From NCBI GenBank assembly GCA_900708905.1, contig CAADRB010000022.1:917691-981690 (forward strand): 64,000 nucleotides of DNA. The letters run 5' to 3'. The translations under genes and the position numbers were made by a program. How positions within the stretch are numbered: the stretch's first letter is position 1; every line of letters begins with the position of its first letter. This stretch comes from Hymenolepis diminuta (lineage: Eukaryota > Platyhelminthes > Cestoda > Cyclophyllidea > Hymenolepididae). Below, in pieces: positions 37,301 to 49,683 of this stretch. The notes below the pieces were generated by a model that ran no database searches, was not told the origin of the DNA, and saw nothing but the letters and a program-made list of their open reading frames with translations.

Positions 37301-40300
37301 ATACCACTCCAAAGTCATTCCTTGAGCAGATTCATCTCTATGAAAATATGTTAAATAAACGAGATCAAGAGATAAAGGGAAAGATAGTGCGCTTAGAGAA
37401 CGGTCTTCAAAAGCTAGAGAGTACCGCTCAGCAAGTAGATGATCTGAAGGCGAAACTCGCCACTCAGGAAGTTGAGTTAACTCAAAAGAATGAAGATGCA
37501 AACAAGCTCTTAGAAATTGTCAGTGCAGAAACAGCTAAAGTGGTTGCTGAAAAAGCTGTAGCAGATGAAGAGGAGAAAAAGGTGGCGAAAATTCGAGCAG
37601 AAGTTTCTGCAAAGCAGCGAGAATGTGAGGCTGATTTAGCGAAAGCAGAGCCAGCTCTAATGGCAGCCCAAGAGGCCCTGAACACTTTGAATAAAAATAA
37701 TCTCACCGAAATGAAATCATTCGGAACACCACCAGCAGCCGTTGTAAAAGTCGTAGCTGCAGTATCCTGTCTCTTAGCTCCTCAAGGAAAAGTCCCCAAA
37801 GATCGAAGCTGGAAGGCTGCTAAAGCTGGAATGATGGGCAAGATAGACCAGTTTCTTGATAATCTAATTAACTACGACAAGGAAAACATGCACGAGAGCT
37901 CGCTTAAAGCTGTAGCTGAATATCTGAAAGATCCCGAGTTCGACCCCAACTTTGTTCGGAGTAAATCTCTTGCCGCTGCTGGACTTTGTTCTTGGGTTAT
38001 AAATATCGTCAAGTTTCATGAAGTCTTTTGCGTCGTTAAGCCCAAACGAGATGCTTTAGATGAGGCCAATAAGGAGTTACAAAGTGCCACAGATGCTCTT
38101 AATGGAATTCGAGACAAGATAGCGAAATTGGAAGCCAAGTTAACAGAACTAACAGCCAATTTTGAAAATGCGAAAGCTGCGAAACAGAAATGCCAGGATG
38201 AGGCCGATAACACCAAGAAGACTATTGATTTAGCCAATCGTCTCGTAGGTGGACTCGCATCTGAAAAGGTTCGTTGGTCTCAGCAAATTGAAGAACACAA
38301 AGTTCAAGCCTCGTGCCTTCCTGGAGATGTTCTTATAACAGCAGCTTTTCTGTCCTATCTCGGGTATTTCACTAAGAAATATCGGTCTGAGTTGCTGGAA
38401 AAGATATGGATGCCATACCTAAGTTCACTTCAGCCTACAATTCCAATGACTGATAATCTTGACCCACTGACTCTACTAGTTGATGATGCTTTGGTTGCCA
38501 AATGGAATAATGAGGGTCTACCAAGTGATCAGTTCTCTATTGAAAATGCTGCTATCTTAACCGCTGCTGAAAGATGGCCACTTCTTGTTGATCCTCAACT
38601 TCAGGGGATAAAATGGATCAAAACACGCTACGGGGAGGATCTAAAAATCCTTCATTTGGGTCAGAAGGGATATTTAGACGTAATTGAACGTGCAGTTTCT
38701 AATGGCGAAATTGTGCTAATTGAAAATATTGATTTAGTTATTGATCCAGTCCTTGAGCCTCTTATTGGTAGAAATACGATCAAACGAGGAACTGCAATTC
38801 GATTGGGAGGAAAGGAAATTGATTATAACTCTGACTTTAAGCTGATTTTACAGACCAAATTAGCGAATCCTCACTATGCACCGGAGTTGCAGGCTCAAAC
38901 CACTTTAATTAATTTCACAGTTACTCGTGAGGGTCTTGAAGACCAGCTGCTCGCGAATGTTGTACGTAAAGAAAGGCCTGACTTGGAGACCTTAAAATCG
39001 GACCTTACTAGACAGCAAAACGAGTTTAAAATTACCTTGAAGGCCCTCGAAGATGCTCTTTTAGCCAAATTATCGGAAGCCGAGGGAAATTTCCTCGGTA
39101 ATTATGCTCTGGTTGAGAATCTTGAGAATAATAAACGAACTGCTGCTGAGATTCAGGGCAAAGTTGAGCAAGCGAAAATAACAGAAGAGGAAATAAACTC
39201 AGCGCGAGAAATCTACCGACCTGCTTGTGAGCGAGCTGCAATGCTATATTTCACCATTAGTGATTTGAACAAAATCAATCCGATATACCAGTTTTCTCTC
39301 AAGGCGTTTGGTTTTGTCTTTGACACTGCCATGAATCGCGCTAATCCATCTGATGATGTCAAAACTCGTGTGACAAATATTATCAACTCGGTAACATATT
39401 CCGTCTACATCTACACATCTAGAGGTCTTTTTGAGAAGGATAAACTTCTCTTTACAGCCCAGATTGCTTTTCAAGTTTGCCAAGCTCGGGGAGAAATAAA
39501 CTCCCAAGAGTTGGACTATCTCTTGCGTTTTCCGATAACACCGAATGTAACTAGTCCAGTGGATTTTATCACAAATATCGGCTGGGGTGCAATCAAGTCA
39601 TTGACAACCTTAGAGACCTTTAATAATTTAGATTCTGACATCGAGGGATCTGCGAAACGTTGGAAGAAGATAGTAGATAGCGAAAAACCGGAAAATGAAC
39701 GACTTCCGCAGGATTGGAAGAATAAGACGCATTTGCAACGACTGTGTATTCTCCGTGCTTTAAGACCAGATCGTATGCTCTATGCAATAGGAAACTTTGT
39801 TTCTTCGAATCTTGGCAAGGTTTATATTGAGGGAAGCAGTCTGCCTTTTGCCGAATCTTTCAAAGAGTCTGGACCAGCAACACCGATTTTCTTCATTCTT
39901 TCACCAGGCGTGGACCCACTGAAGGATGTTGAAGCTCTTGGAAGACATTTAGGTTTCACAAGTGACAAGAAGAATTTCCACAACATCTCTCTAGGCCAGG
40001 GTCAAGAGGTCGTCGCTGAAGAAGCTATGCAGCTATCAGCCCGAGAAGGACACTGGATTATTCTTCAAAATGTCCACCTTGTTGCGAAATGGCTTCCAGT
40101 TTTTGAGAAACGTCTAGAGGAGCTAATGGAGGGAGCACACACAAATTATCGGGTATTCATAAGTGCTGAACCTGCCAGTTCACCGGAATTTCATGTTATT
40201 CCACAAGGAGTGTTGGAGAATTCTATTAAGATTGTAAATGAACCTCCAACTGGTATGCAAGCAAATATTCACAAGGCTCTGGGAAACTTCACTCAAGAAA

Positions 40301-41664
40301 CTCTGGAAATGTGCACCAAGGAGAATGAATTCAAAATGATACTCTTTACTCTTTGCTACTTCCATGCTGTAGTTTGCGAACGAAGGAAGTTTGGCCCACA
40401 GGGATGGAATCGTATCTATCCTTTCAACAATGGTGATTTGACTATTAGTATTGATGTGCTCTACAATTATCTCGAGGTAAATAACGATGTTCCTTGGGAG
40501 GGACTTCGGTACTTGTTCGGTGATATAATGTATGGTGGACATATAACTGATGACTGGGACCGACGACTGTGTAAGACTTATTTGGAAGAATATTTGGCTA
40601 CAAATATGTTGGATGGAGATCATCTTTTGGCGCCAGGATTTAAAGTCCCTCCCAATTCAGATTTAATTGGCTATCACAAGTATGTGGATGAAAATCTTCC
40701 TCCAGAATCACCCTATCTCTATGGAATGCATCCAAATGCTGAGATTGATACTCTAACGGTAGATTCCGAGAAGCTCTTCCGTCGATTACTCGAGATGATG
40801 CCTCGAGAAGGTACTGAGGGAGATGAAGCAGGAGACAGTACAGAGGGTAAAGTTCAATCAATTCTTGACGATATTCTTGAAAGACTTCCAGAGCCTTTTA
40901 ACACACAAGATATCCAATCTCAAGTGCCACCTGAAGAAAGAACACCCTTTGTAGTTGTTGCTTTTCAAGAATGTGATCGTATGAACGTTTTAATCAGAGA
41001 GATTTCACGTTCTCTTAAAGAGTTATCTCTTGGATTGAAAGGTGAATTAACCATCAGTGCTGAAATGGATGCTTTGCAGAATGCTCTGTTCTTTGATACA
41101 GTTCCAAATTCCTGGGCAGCTAGAGCTTATCCCAGTCTTTATTCTCTTGGACTCTGGTATGCAGATTTGATTGCTCGCGCCAGAGAACTTGAGATATGGG
41201 TAGCTGACTTTTCATCTCTGCCGAGTGCTATTTGGCTGGGAGGATTGTTTAATCCACAATCCCTCCTTACTGCTATAATGCAACAAATGTCGAGGAAGAA
41301 TGAGTGGCCGTTGGATAGAATGATGCTGAGTGTGGAAGTAACGAGAAAACTAACTCGAGAAGAGTTAACTGGGCCTCCCAGAGATGGAGCCTACATCCAT
41401 TCGTTGTGTATGGAAGGAGCTAGGTGGGACGTTCAAGCCGGTGTTCTAGCGGAAGCGAAGCCAAAAGAGCTGGTTGCTCCACTACCGATTGTATTCATCA
41501 AAGCAGTGCCTGTGGACAAGGCTGATACACGAGGAACTTACGCCTGCCCTGTTTACAAAACAAAAAGTCGAGGACCCACGTACGTATGGACATTTAATGT
41601 GAAAACAAAAGCGAAACCTGCAAAATGGGTACTTGGAGGTGTGGCCATCATTCTTCAAGTTTAG
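13309..41664 (+). CDS. Axonemal dynein heavy chain, outer-arm beta class (DNAH9/11/17-like)
   Basis: The ATP-driven motor subunit of outer dynein arms in cilia and sperm flagella. Exons: 13309-13659, 13690-13859, 13897-14168, 14212-14660, 14728-15012, 15793-15952, mini-exons 16172-19432 (separate entry), 20472-20727, 20800-20868, 20943-21069, 21151-21406, 23732-23967, 24095-24283, 24323-24472, 25713-25973, 26011-26178, 26324-26518, 27076-27279, 29316-31149, 33585-34831, 34873-35355, 35407-35880, 35927-36172, 36247-41664. Frame is kept throughout, about 4642 residues (relatives about 4450-4500). The stem occupies about 1-1990. P-loops: AAA1 [15 protein letters not shown] (about 2020, split by an intron), AAA2 GNAGTGKS (about 2297), AAA3 GAAGTGKT (about 2628), AAA4 GIGGSGKQ (about 2977). 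Walker B segments include GCFDEFNRI in AAA1. Coiled-coil stalk and microtubule-binding domain lie at about 3190-3525. The C-terminus ([18 protein letters not shown]...GGVAIILQV) is beta-class. All motor motifs are intact. DNAH9, 11 or 17 cannot be told apart here. Confidence 0.93.
15013..15792 (+). other. Dynein intron, nothing recognised
   Basis: A 780-nt AT-rich intron between exons 14728-15012 and 15793-15952. No repeat or coding exon was recognised. Confidence 0.6.
16330..16690 (+). repeat. Repeat family C, copy 1 (dynein intron)
   Basis: Shares GTACAAATTTGC and about 90 further nt of good but imperfect match (TAGGCTA, GTAGC, AGAACA, GTGGAGA, TTTATT in the same order) with 28790-29110. 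The ends are not defined. It has no coding potential. Confidence 0.5.
18205..18330 (+). repeat. SINE-like family copy (dynein intron region)
   Basis: The block CCAAGTCAGATGTC followed by GAT..TAATG, then ACCAGCC and TGGTTAAGTC, parallels the better-preserved element at 49684-49910 (CAAGTCCGAGGTC...GATCAATGCC...GACCAACC...TGGTTAA). The A-box end is degraded. Confidence 0.4.
19854..20036 (+). pseudogene. Zinc-finger fragment inside a dynein intron (relic of a mobile or retroposed gene)
   Basis: A 60-codon open frame from ATG ([10 protein letters not shown]...) contains one C2HC-type finger: FLCSVDGC, 12 residues, then H-V-K-V-C. HRRIDH before it looks like the end of a preceding finger. A stop lies in frame just upstream, so only a fragment is left. 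It lies between exons 19364-19432 and 20472-20727 and is not part of the dynein frame. Fingers of this kind occur in flatworm retroelement proteins and in cellular factors, and I cannot say which this was. Confidence 0.35.
21950..22210 (-). repeat. Repeat family D, copy 1
   Basis: Its reverse complement aligns with 27590-27690 over about 100 nt. Shared words in the same order are TTGG, CACAC, CTGAGTGG/CAGAGAGG, AATAG.G.AGC.GAACTG and GGCCATTGGT. Identity looks to be about 60-65%. The origin is unknown. Confidence 0.4.
23250..23700 (-). repeat. Repeat family A, minus-strand copy
   Basis: The reverse complement carries the family blocks: the CAGTGC...TCTC..AAAGA block (about 23385-23410) and the TTCGCGGAAAA..AGCAGTGCTCTTGCAC block (about 23540-23580). 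It runs parallel to the copy at 24690-25350 over about 350 nt. Confidence 0.5.
24473..25712 (+). other. Dynein intron, mostly one repeat copy
   Basis: A 1.24-kb intron between exons 24323-24472 and 25713-25973. About half of it is the family A copy at 24690-25350. The remainder shows nothing recognisable. Confidence 0.6.
24690..25350 (-). repeat. Repeat family A, minus-strand copy (longest in dynein)
   Basis: The reverse complement contains, in family order, a coding-like block ([20 protein letters not shown], about 25340-25280), the GCGGATATGAAAGCAATG block, and the GTGCGAGCC block. It ends in the terminal motif ATCTGCTTTCCGATTAGTAT followed by AATAAACGGACATA. The AATAAA may be a poly(A) signal. 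Confidence 0.6.
26519..27075 (+). other. Dynein intron, nothing recognised
   Basis: A 557-nt intron with a purine-rich stretch at 26770-26860. No repeat family is certain and there is no coding exon. Confidence 0.55.
27590..27690 (+). repeat. Repeat family D, copy 2
   Basis: Matches the reverse complement of 21950-22210, with the shared end GGCCATTGGT. Both copies lie inside introns of the same dynein gene, in opposite orientation. Confidence 0.4.
28790..29110 (+). repeat. Repeat family C, copy 2
   Basis: Matches 16330-16690 through GTACAAATTTGC and the following 90 nt. The GC-rich distal part (about 28990-29060) suggests a younger, less AT-decayed copy. Confidence 0.5.
33072..33217. other. 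Assembly gap (146 N)
   Basis: A run of N inside a dynein intron, directly followed by tandem 18-bp units. The gap probably reflects a tandem array that could not be assembled. Confidence 0.99.
33218..33274 (+). repeat. 18-bp minisatellite flanking the gap
   Basis: About three head-to-tail units can be read: CTGGTGACCCTCAACAAT, then CTGGTGGCCCTCTACAAA, then CTGGTGACTCTGCCACCA. The period is exactly 18, so the frame stays open across units, but the repeat lies in an intron. Confidence 0.8.
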
Positions 41665-41754
41665 TTTATTTGCACAAACCTCTCTCACACCGGTGATTTT
41701 CACACTGCATGCTACTTATAACTAGCAAGTAATATTTTATTCTGCAAAAAAATT

Positions 41755-41760
41755 ATTAAA
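41755..41760 (+). terminator. Probable poly(A) signal of the dynein gene
   Basis: ATTAAA about 90 nt after the dynein stop codon, the first poly(A)-signal variant downstream. Confidence 0.4.
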
Positions 41761-44521
41761 GTAACAACGAACCTGACACCTGAAATTTTGGGGTAGTATT
41801 TATCGATTTTAACAAATAAGGAAATGTAGGCTCTAATGGAATGTAGGTGATACAGCATTAGACTTCTACTACCCTAAGAAATGGCAATGAATATTTTGAA
41901 ATGGTTAATGAAGCCCCTCTTGATTAGTCTAATGTTATTGGTCACCGGTTGTAGTAGGATAAGATTAAGTCTAACGGATGTAGGCTTACAAAGAGCAAGA
42001 AAAGCGGAAGAGATTTAGCAATTATGTTATTTTAGTGAAGATTAGCAAAGTGGAAGTACGATGAAAATGGAAGATAGGTGAGATGTCGAATGGAGAAGCT
42101 GATGGGAGAGGTTGCAAATTGAAAGGAGCCAGATGAAGGACTTGGCAGTAGGTCTTCGAGATAATAGCAAAAGTTGAAGTTAGGTCACTGCGTGTAAACC
42201 CGAGTGTCTTAGTTGGGTATTTATAGATTGGAATGGTTAAAAGCAATGAAAACTTTCTCTGGGTGTTTTGGAGTATAACCATGACGATAAAGAAGTTAAA
42301 AACGGAGAGTGATGTATCTCAAGATCACCTGAGTTGCCTTAGGAGTTTGATAGGCACGCTTTTGAATGTATTAAAATACGGTTTTTGCCGACTGATAGGG
42401 TTTCCGGTTATCGGAAAGCTGTCTGAAATATCAAATCAGTACCTTAGTAACGGTCAATCATTTCCTACTTTTATTTCAAGTTATAAAATGCATATTCTTA
42501 ATCATTATTAAAAGTGTTTAATAAAAACCATTTGTCATTTAGAACCGTTGAAATTAAGTCAATTGAGTATTATCGTATTCTTAAAATAGACTTCCAAGTA
42601 ATATTTCTAGATTTTCTTTTTAATTTGTTATTTAAACATTTACAAATTTTAACTATAAAGAAACATTTAAATGCGCAGAAGTAGTAAGATCCCTGAGTTT
42701 TTAAGAAATGGTAAAGTAGAAGAGAATGATACAAGACCTTATTCATCTGAGTAAGGGAATCTTCAATTTGTCTGCTTTCTCAGTTGCAGATATTATCAGG
42801 CTTATTTATTATAATCACGTTTTCAGTTAATGAGAATCTGAATGACATGATTAAATATGATTTTGTATATATTCGCTTTTTACAAAATTCCTGCAGCATT
42901 TCCCTAAACAGCGAGGCAGTCACTCAGTTGCTCTCAGTTATTAGTGACCAGTATCACAGTTTCCGCCCTTCCATTTGAAAAGAGCCCGTCACAACGCAAC
43001 CTCTTTAACATATTCTTCCATCATTGCTGCTTTTGTTTGTTGGAAATTGTGAAACTCAAGCCATAATTTATACAACTACGCCCTCTCTATGCTACTAAGA
43101 TGTGTTTATATACACTTCGTGTACAATACGCATTTTAAAGTGTTTATGTAACTTTGATGTTCAAATAGGGATATTTAATTAAATGACTTAACTGAATTTA
43201 TAATAATGATTCTTTTACTTTTTCTGTAAAGCTGGGTTGAGTTATGCTATTTAGGAATCTGATAAACCGTGTTAAGGTTTTAATTTTGAGGAAACGGTTG
43301 AGGAACTTGGTTCACACAGTTTTTATTCATTCTCTCCAAATAAAATTTGAAAATTTGAGTTGGCTGCATCTTTCTGCTTTTGCAAATTTTTAAGCATCTC
43401 GAAGATAAACTAGTACTGAAATAATGTCGGGATTAAGGATTGTTCCATACAGGTCCTCAGTGCTGGATCACATAATAAACCCCCTTCGCGACACACCGAC
43501 TTCAACATAACTGTATAAATAAATTCATTAACATCAAAGGTCGCGTCAAAGATACAGTTTAGTAGGGAAGGCATAACTTTCCAAATTAAATATACAGAGG
43601 ATTCGGAAGTGAATTGTGAAATTAGGCGATTTAGATTCTGAAACTAACAATTTCTACGGAATCCAAGTTGCGATTAGCGCCAATTCATTTTTAAAATTGT
43701 TATGCCATGAGCATTTGAGAGTATTCAGTTCAGTATAAGCTCAACTATAAAGGCGTCTGCATGAGAGTTTCTGATACTGGTTCTGAAGAAGGTTAGTATT
43801 TATCCGCTTTTTCGTAATTTTACATTTCATAAACCATTTTAAATCTGTCTGATAGTAGAAGAAGAAAGCATACATCTAAATTTCCAGTTTCAAAAGACTG
43901 GACGGAAGTGAAACTTCTACCTCTGGATTTACAGAGCTATTAGTTGGAATAAGCTATGATTTATTACTAGTATATTTTATTAAGTTTTCAATACAAGTCT
44001 TCATTTTCCTGATAACAAAACGAAGTTTTTAATCCCTCATTATCTAGTGATTTTCATCCATCTCACGAAGTGAGAAAGTCAAAAAGGAGGTTTTGTTTGT
44101 GGAGCCTTGTTACTGGGCCTGGATAGGTGAAATGTTTTTTTAGAAGGTGGGATGGGGGGATGGAATAAGAGTGCAAGGGGATAGCCGGCAGATGGGTAGG
44201 TGAAGACGTGCTGTTCGGTTTCTGGCATCTCTCCCTTGATACATCGACTTCTCGGCCTAGCAATTTCTCTCACTGTCCAAATCTCAGTTTTCGGAAGACC
44301 TACCAGAGGAAATTTTACACAGTGAAGAAAATGTGACTAGGTGTAATAACTAAAAAGATACGCAAACAGTTTAGACAAGATAAATATTTACTTCCCTGAT
44401 TAAATATGTTCAGTTTAAGGAGTCCTTTGCTATTTTGCTATTTTTAATAATATAAGGTTCGTCTGATCAAAAGGACGTCAAAAATAAGAGCTCGACAGTG
44501 GGATCTTGTGCTTTGAATTTA

Positions 44522-44537
44522 TTAGTTAGTTAGTTAG
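44522..44537 (+). repeat. TTAG tetranucleotide microsatellite
   Basis: A short run of (TTAG) units. There is no coding context, and it lies just upstream of a family A copy. Confidence 0.6.
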
Positions 44538-44569
44538 AAAGAAGTAGAAGGAAAGCTTACATAAAACCA

Positions 44570-45035
44570 TGGTTAAAGCACATTAATCCCTGTTTTGAGC
44601 GAAATGGCTAAACCAACTTACAATGCGGATTCTCGTCCCTAAAAACGTGAATCTCCACCTCAAGAGAATTCGAAGGAAAACAGTGAAGTCCAAAGCTGCC
44701 AATGGTATGGCGCTATGCACAGAAAACAATGCTTTTGCACTATTGATGAGATTACTGTTTTGCAAGAGGCATGATCAACAAGGATTTCGAATGATAAACT
44801 TCTTGAAACTTTAAGTCTTGAGAAAAAAGAGTGGTTAGAAGGGTATTTATAGGAATGTCATTCTCAATGTTAAAATTAGATTCGACACGAGCCTCTGCAG
44901 AATATCTTTTAAATACCAGAAGCATAAATTTGGAATTTGGAATCTTATTATCCATTTCCAAAGCTAGGCATCTGCTTGTCCACGTAGTACAAAGTATACA
45001 ATCTCTACTTTAAACGGACACATTAATTAAATTAA
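44570..45035 (+). repeat. Repeat family A, plus-strand copy
   Basis: Carries the block CAGTGAAGTCCAAAGCTGCC, also seen near 56245 (CAGTGAAGTGAAAGGCTGC). It also has the ACAATGCTTTTGCACTATTGATGAGAT block and the terminal motif CATCTGCTTGTCCACGTAGTA with TTTAAACGGACACA. The AATAAA found in three other copies is not preserved here. Confidence 0.55.
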
Positions 45036-48000
45036 AAATTTAATATAAGTTTCATATGAAATATCTATCGCTTAATAGAAGAACTTTGGAATTCCCGCAA
45101 TATAGGAATTCAACCATATTCATACCATATCAAAAAACGTCAGGACCTTGAAAACAGCCCATCATCTGTGCCACATGTTTAGTACGTGCCTTTCAAATGG
45201 GAATGCATTAAAATGAAAAAATTATTCAATTAAACTGCGTTTTAATTAAATTAATTGAATTGAAGATGGTTAAATAAATGGGGAATATTGTCAGATGATT
45301 TCCTTCCCCTTACAAAATAAGATTAAAAGTTATATTTACCATAGTTCAGCTATCTCTTTGCTTGTGAAAACATTTTTTATCATTTAAGAAAAATTTGAAT
45401 AGATGTAGTTAAATCATGTTCGATAATATTATCCTGCCTATTTAATTTTTGATGGAAAAAACTGAACTGAATTATAATCATATTAATAAATCAACCAGTC
45501 AATAAATACTGAACATCACAGACGAGGTACTGTCAAGTGATCCAAGAGACGAGTATTGAAATTTAATTTTCGAACACGAAGTCGTAAACTATCCACTAAT
45601 TAAATATTCTAAAACTGGAACTGGAAAAGATCTTGCCTTCATTCTCATATCATGTTGATCCCTATTAGGTTTCTTACTATTACTGCCTATAACAATAAAA
45701 AATTATGAAGTTCTGCTTCCCCTAGTCTGTAGTAAATAATATCACCAAAAGTACACCATAACTCGTTGTAAAAGGACGGTAAAGCCAATACTCTACTACG
45801 GCCTCTCCCTTAAAAACAACACCGGGTTTATAAGTCATAGTCTTAGGACCCTGCTCTCTTCCATTGTCATCGAAATTCAGCCCAGCTACAAGAAGACTTC
45901 AACTTTGAGTAACCTATTTACTTACAGTGAAACGTCTTTTGAGCCACCGAGTACCATAAAACGGTTTCAAAATACCATGCAATCAATACTTTTATATCTT
46001 CAATTTAACCTCTTTTCATAACTGAAATACTCGACAAAGTAGATTTTCTTTTCAAGAAGTGCGTAAACCAATTGTGAGGGTGTTCGCACAAGAACGGTAA
46101 AACGTCACTTTGTCAAAATAAGCGATTGTTAGCATAAAAGAATACAAGGTTTTCATTCTGCCGAGGAGATCACTATTTAAAAATACAACAAACACTAACA
46201 ATTTGGGGAGTCCGATTACTGGTTGAAACACCACATTCAGTATATTGTCCCCAACGTCTCTCATCATTGGATCTATTGAAACACCAATAGCACATAATCT
46301 TCTGATTTAGGAAGTAAAGAACTAAAAATTTTGAATTGCATGAACCAAATCTCTTTGTCCTTTACCCAGTTAATCTCCTCACAGTCATAGCTATTTATCC
46401 ACATGCTCGATGTACACTTTCTTTTTAAATAAATGGAAATAATTTTGCGATTTCTTGAACTACTTGGTCTGAACATGTTCTTAAAGTGTGGATCACTTTG
46501 ATTCTCCTGGATGTAAGGTTTCGTCAAGGAATAACTGGAAACTCTTCGGTGGACAAATCTGAAAGTAAGGACAAACGTTTTAGTTTCATAACCGTAATTT
46601 AAAATCTCGATCTCTAAAGTGTCGTCCGGTTATGCCTAACTAAATTACAATTGTTACTGCCTCAGTTAATAAAAATGTACAGTTTTTAATAGCAAGATTC
46701 AATTGAAATAAGTTTAAAGAGTGTAAAGAAGAGGAGATCGAAAAGACACTGAGAAAAGTCAAAATATCAAAGAGTCTTCCTCACTTTTGATTTTGAATTC
46801 AGGTAGTATGACGTTGATTTATTGGATGTGATCCATCTCTTGGACTGAAATTCTATTCTTCGATATACAGCGTTGATCGATCGATTTTTAATCTCAACTG
46901 ACACTTCAAATCATTCTTTTCTTTCCGAAGGTTGAGAAGACAAAATGATTTCACATGATATTTAGCTGTTAACAGATCTTAGCATAAAGGAGCCGAGACA
47001 GTTGGAATTTTAAAGTTAATAGACCTCAGTAGGCTTAAATTAATTTGTGTAATTGCAAAGACACTTGTTTGAAGTATTTTCATTTGACCTCGATTTTCAC
47101 CTCACTCCCTTTGATCGAGGTCAAATACTTTAAAATACATATCCTTTACGATTTCTGACATGTTTATTTAATGCACCAGGCCGCAGATTTGGGTTGCACT
47201 TGAATTTAAGGTGAATGATTACTCATTTAAATATATAGCCACTTTAAAAACAAAATTATTTTATTTTAATGGGAAATTAATTTATCTAGGCTTTGGCTTA
47301 ACTTAAGTGAATGATAAAAGACAGTTTACGGCACTTAGACTGATTCGAAAATTGAACTAGCCTTCCATTAGGATTCGAGCAAGGCTACCTTAAATATTAA
47401 CGAACCAGTCCTTTTTGCAGTTTATCTACTATCATAGCGTGGATACAAGATTAAGGACTGTTCAAAAACATTCCGTGGATGATGTCATTCGTTTATTTTT
47501 ATCATTGTGGCCCAGTTTCATATGATTTCTTTTCACATTCACAGTCCTTCCATCTTCAACCTCTATATCACACTTCTTATTTACTCCATTAGCTTCCAGA
47601 TCAAAGTGAATATTACCCTAAAATTATCATCCCTGTTCGAAAGTGGTCAGGTTATGTTCCCCTTTCCACGTATTCAACACCCGATGTGACAAGTCAAGAA
47701 ATTGTCATTCCTACGATGCGTCATATCTATATTATCAGTGTGCGTTCAACAAATTCATTGCAAATAAAATGGGGAAAATTTCCTTGACATTAATGTGAAT
47801 TAAAAATTGTCATTAGGCAGTTACCTGGAATTATAAATATTTATTTATCAAGTTTTAATAACAATGTCATAACTACATCGGCAGATTAACAGTTGTAGAT
47901 TGCTTATTTGCTTAGTCTATTTAATAAAAGGCATTACTTGTTACTGTTTGTATCAACTAAATAAAAAAACGCAGACCTTTATCTGATAGAATTATTAGAG

Positions 48001-48509
48001 AAAGAAGAAACTAAATTTTGTGATATCAAAATACCTTTGGAGTATGCTTAATCGTTCATTCTCCTTGACTCAATGGACTTTGTTTGTTTATGACGATTAG
48101 GAGCGTTAAGAATGATTGGAAGTAAGCATTGAGGGCTTTTGCATTTAAATCGGGTAAAATTTGTTTTCATGAACAAAATTTTGCAATAAAACTCACTTTT
48201 AATCATATTAGTTCTTATTTCATACATTCATACTACGCACCTTGACAAAGAAATGGATATGGAATATTATATTTTCTGAGAGAAGAATAAGACAAATGGG
48301 AGATTCAGTTGCTGTTAACCCACCTTTTTTCCTCAAAAACTTCATTACATACTGGCGAGTGAGTGAAAATTGTTGGAGGGGTTAGTTTCCTCAAGATTTT
48401 AAGGAAATTTGAGTACTTTCTTGCTATTTGATCTCATTCAGTATGATTGAAGAATAAATGGTGAACCCGAATTGACCATTTTATAAGGATTGGGCAGTGG
48501 TGCCACTCA

Positions 48510-48535
48510 CCCCCCCCCTCCCCTCCTCTCTTTTT
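48510..48535 (+). repeat. Polypyrimidine tract
   Basis: An uninterrupted C/T run of about 26 nt beginning with ten C. It could form triplex DNA. No gene is adjacent. Confidence 0.8.
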
Positions 48536-49683
48536 GGAGTTTCAAAGACGTCATTTGCGAGCCAGATTTTTGTATCCTACAGCTAAGATTGCAGAGTGAT
48601 ATTAGCTTACATAGTTATGGTTTCAATTCGTTTACCATTTGATAGAATTGTGTTTCTGGTACGGTTAGTGTTTACCATATTAGGTCAAGACCCTTGCTAG
48701 TCACACTGCCGGAGAGCGATTAGTTTTTGATTTGCGGTTTATATAAATTATAGAACCTAGACTGTCCTTTTAGAACGTGGATTAATTTGTTATTCCAACA
48801 AGTTTTACTGCACGTGGTCCATCCAAGTACATTTCCATTAAGAGTTTTTAAAAGAAAATCGGGATCATCTCTAACTGCTAACTGGAAAACATAACAGGAA
48901 ATAACCATTTAATGAAATTCCAAAGCAACATACTCTCAGTGATTCGCATTTATCTTTTGTGGAAGCCTAAATGTAACAAGGCGAACCGATGGGTCATGAA
49001 AAGGGAGGTATCCTCGTATATTAATAGCATCTGTTTCATTATTTTTACTTCAAATGCCAAATAACTCCCAATCAACTGGTATTTTTGAAAGGTTGTACAC
49101 CTTTATAACCGAGAGAATTATGAATCCGTAAAAATAACCACTATGATATTGGTACCAGGATTTCGCAAAACAATGTGGCTGCCGTCATTAACAGCAAGGG
49201 TTATTATATCATTATCATGTATCAATTGTACGCAAATACTTGCAGAATAGGAGGTAATGCTTTTTTGTAATATCAAAAAAACATGAACACCAAACAATTT
49301 CAAATGTTCTATTTTAAGATGTTATAGGTCGTACAAAAGGCAGGGATTTATTGGTCCCCATACATTAGACTGTTATTCACCAATTCTGATATTAAGTTCA
49401 ATGCTAGTCTATTGTTGAGGATTTCTTGTGATCATGTTTACTCATTTTTAAAATTTGGAGAGGGATAATCCTCGCAAATTACCTAAAAGTGGCAAAAAAT
49501 TATAGCACATACTACTAATCTCAGCTGAATAATGTACCAAATTCACCACCCTCTTTCTAAAAATAGAACATTTAAGGTACACTTTTACTTATCCATTTTG
49601 TGTAGATTAAGCAAGGTATATAAAAATGATCAAGTTGACTTTCATTTTATATATGGCAAGAAAAGCAGTATAGCAGCTCACTA

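Noticed and set aside
43745..43791. TATAAAGG followed by a short ATG exon (MRVSDTGSEE) with a GTTAGT donor.
   Set aside because: The TATA box is only about 15 nt before the ATG, too close for a transcription start in between, and no partner exon was found.
46273..46527. Minus-strand frame of 84 codons rich in K, R and S.
   Set aside because: No start context, splice sites or family likeness. It is adjacent to sequence weakly resembling repeat family A.
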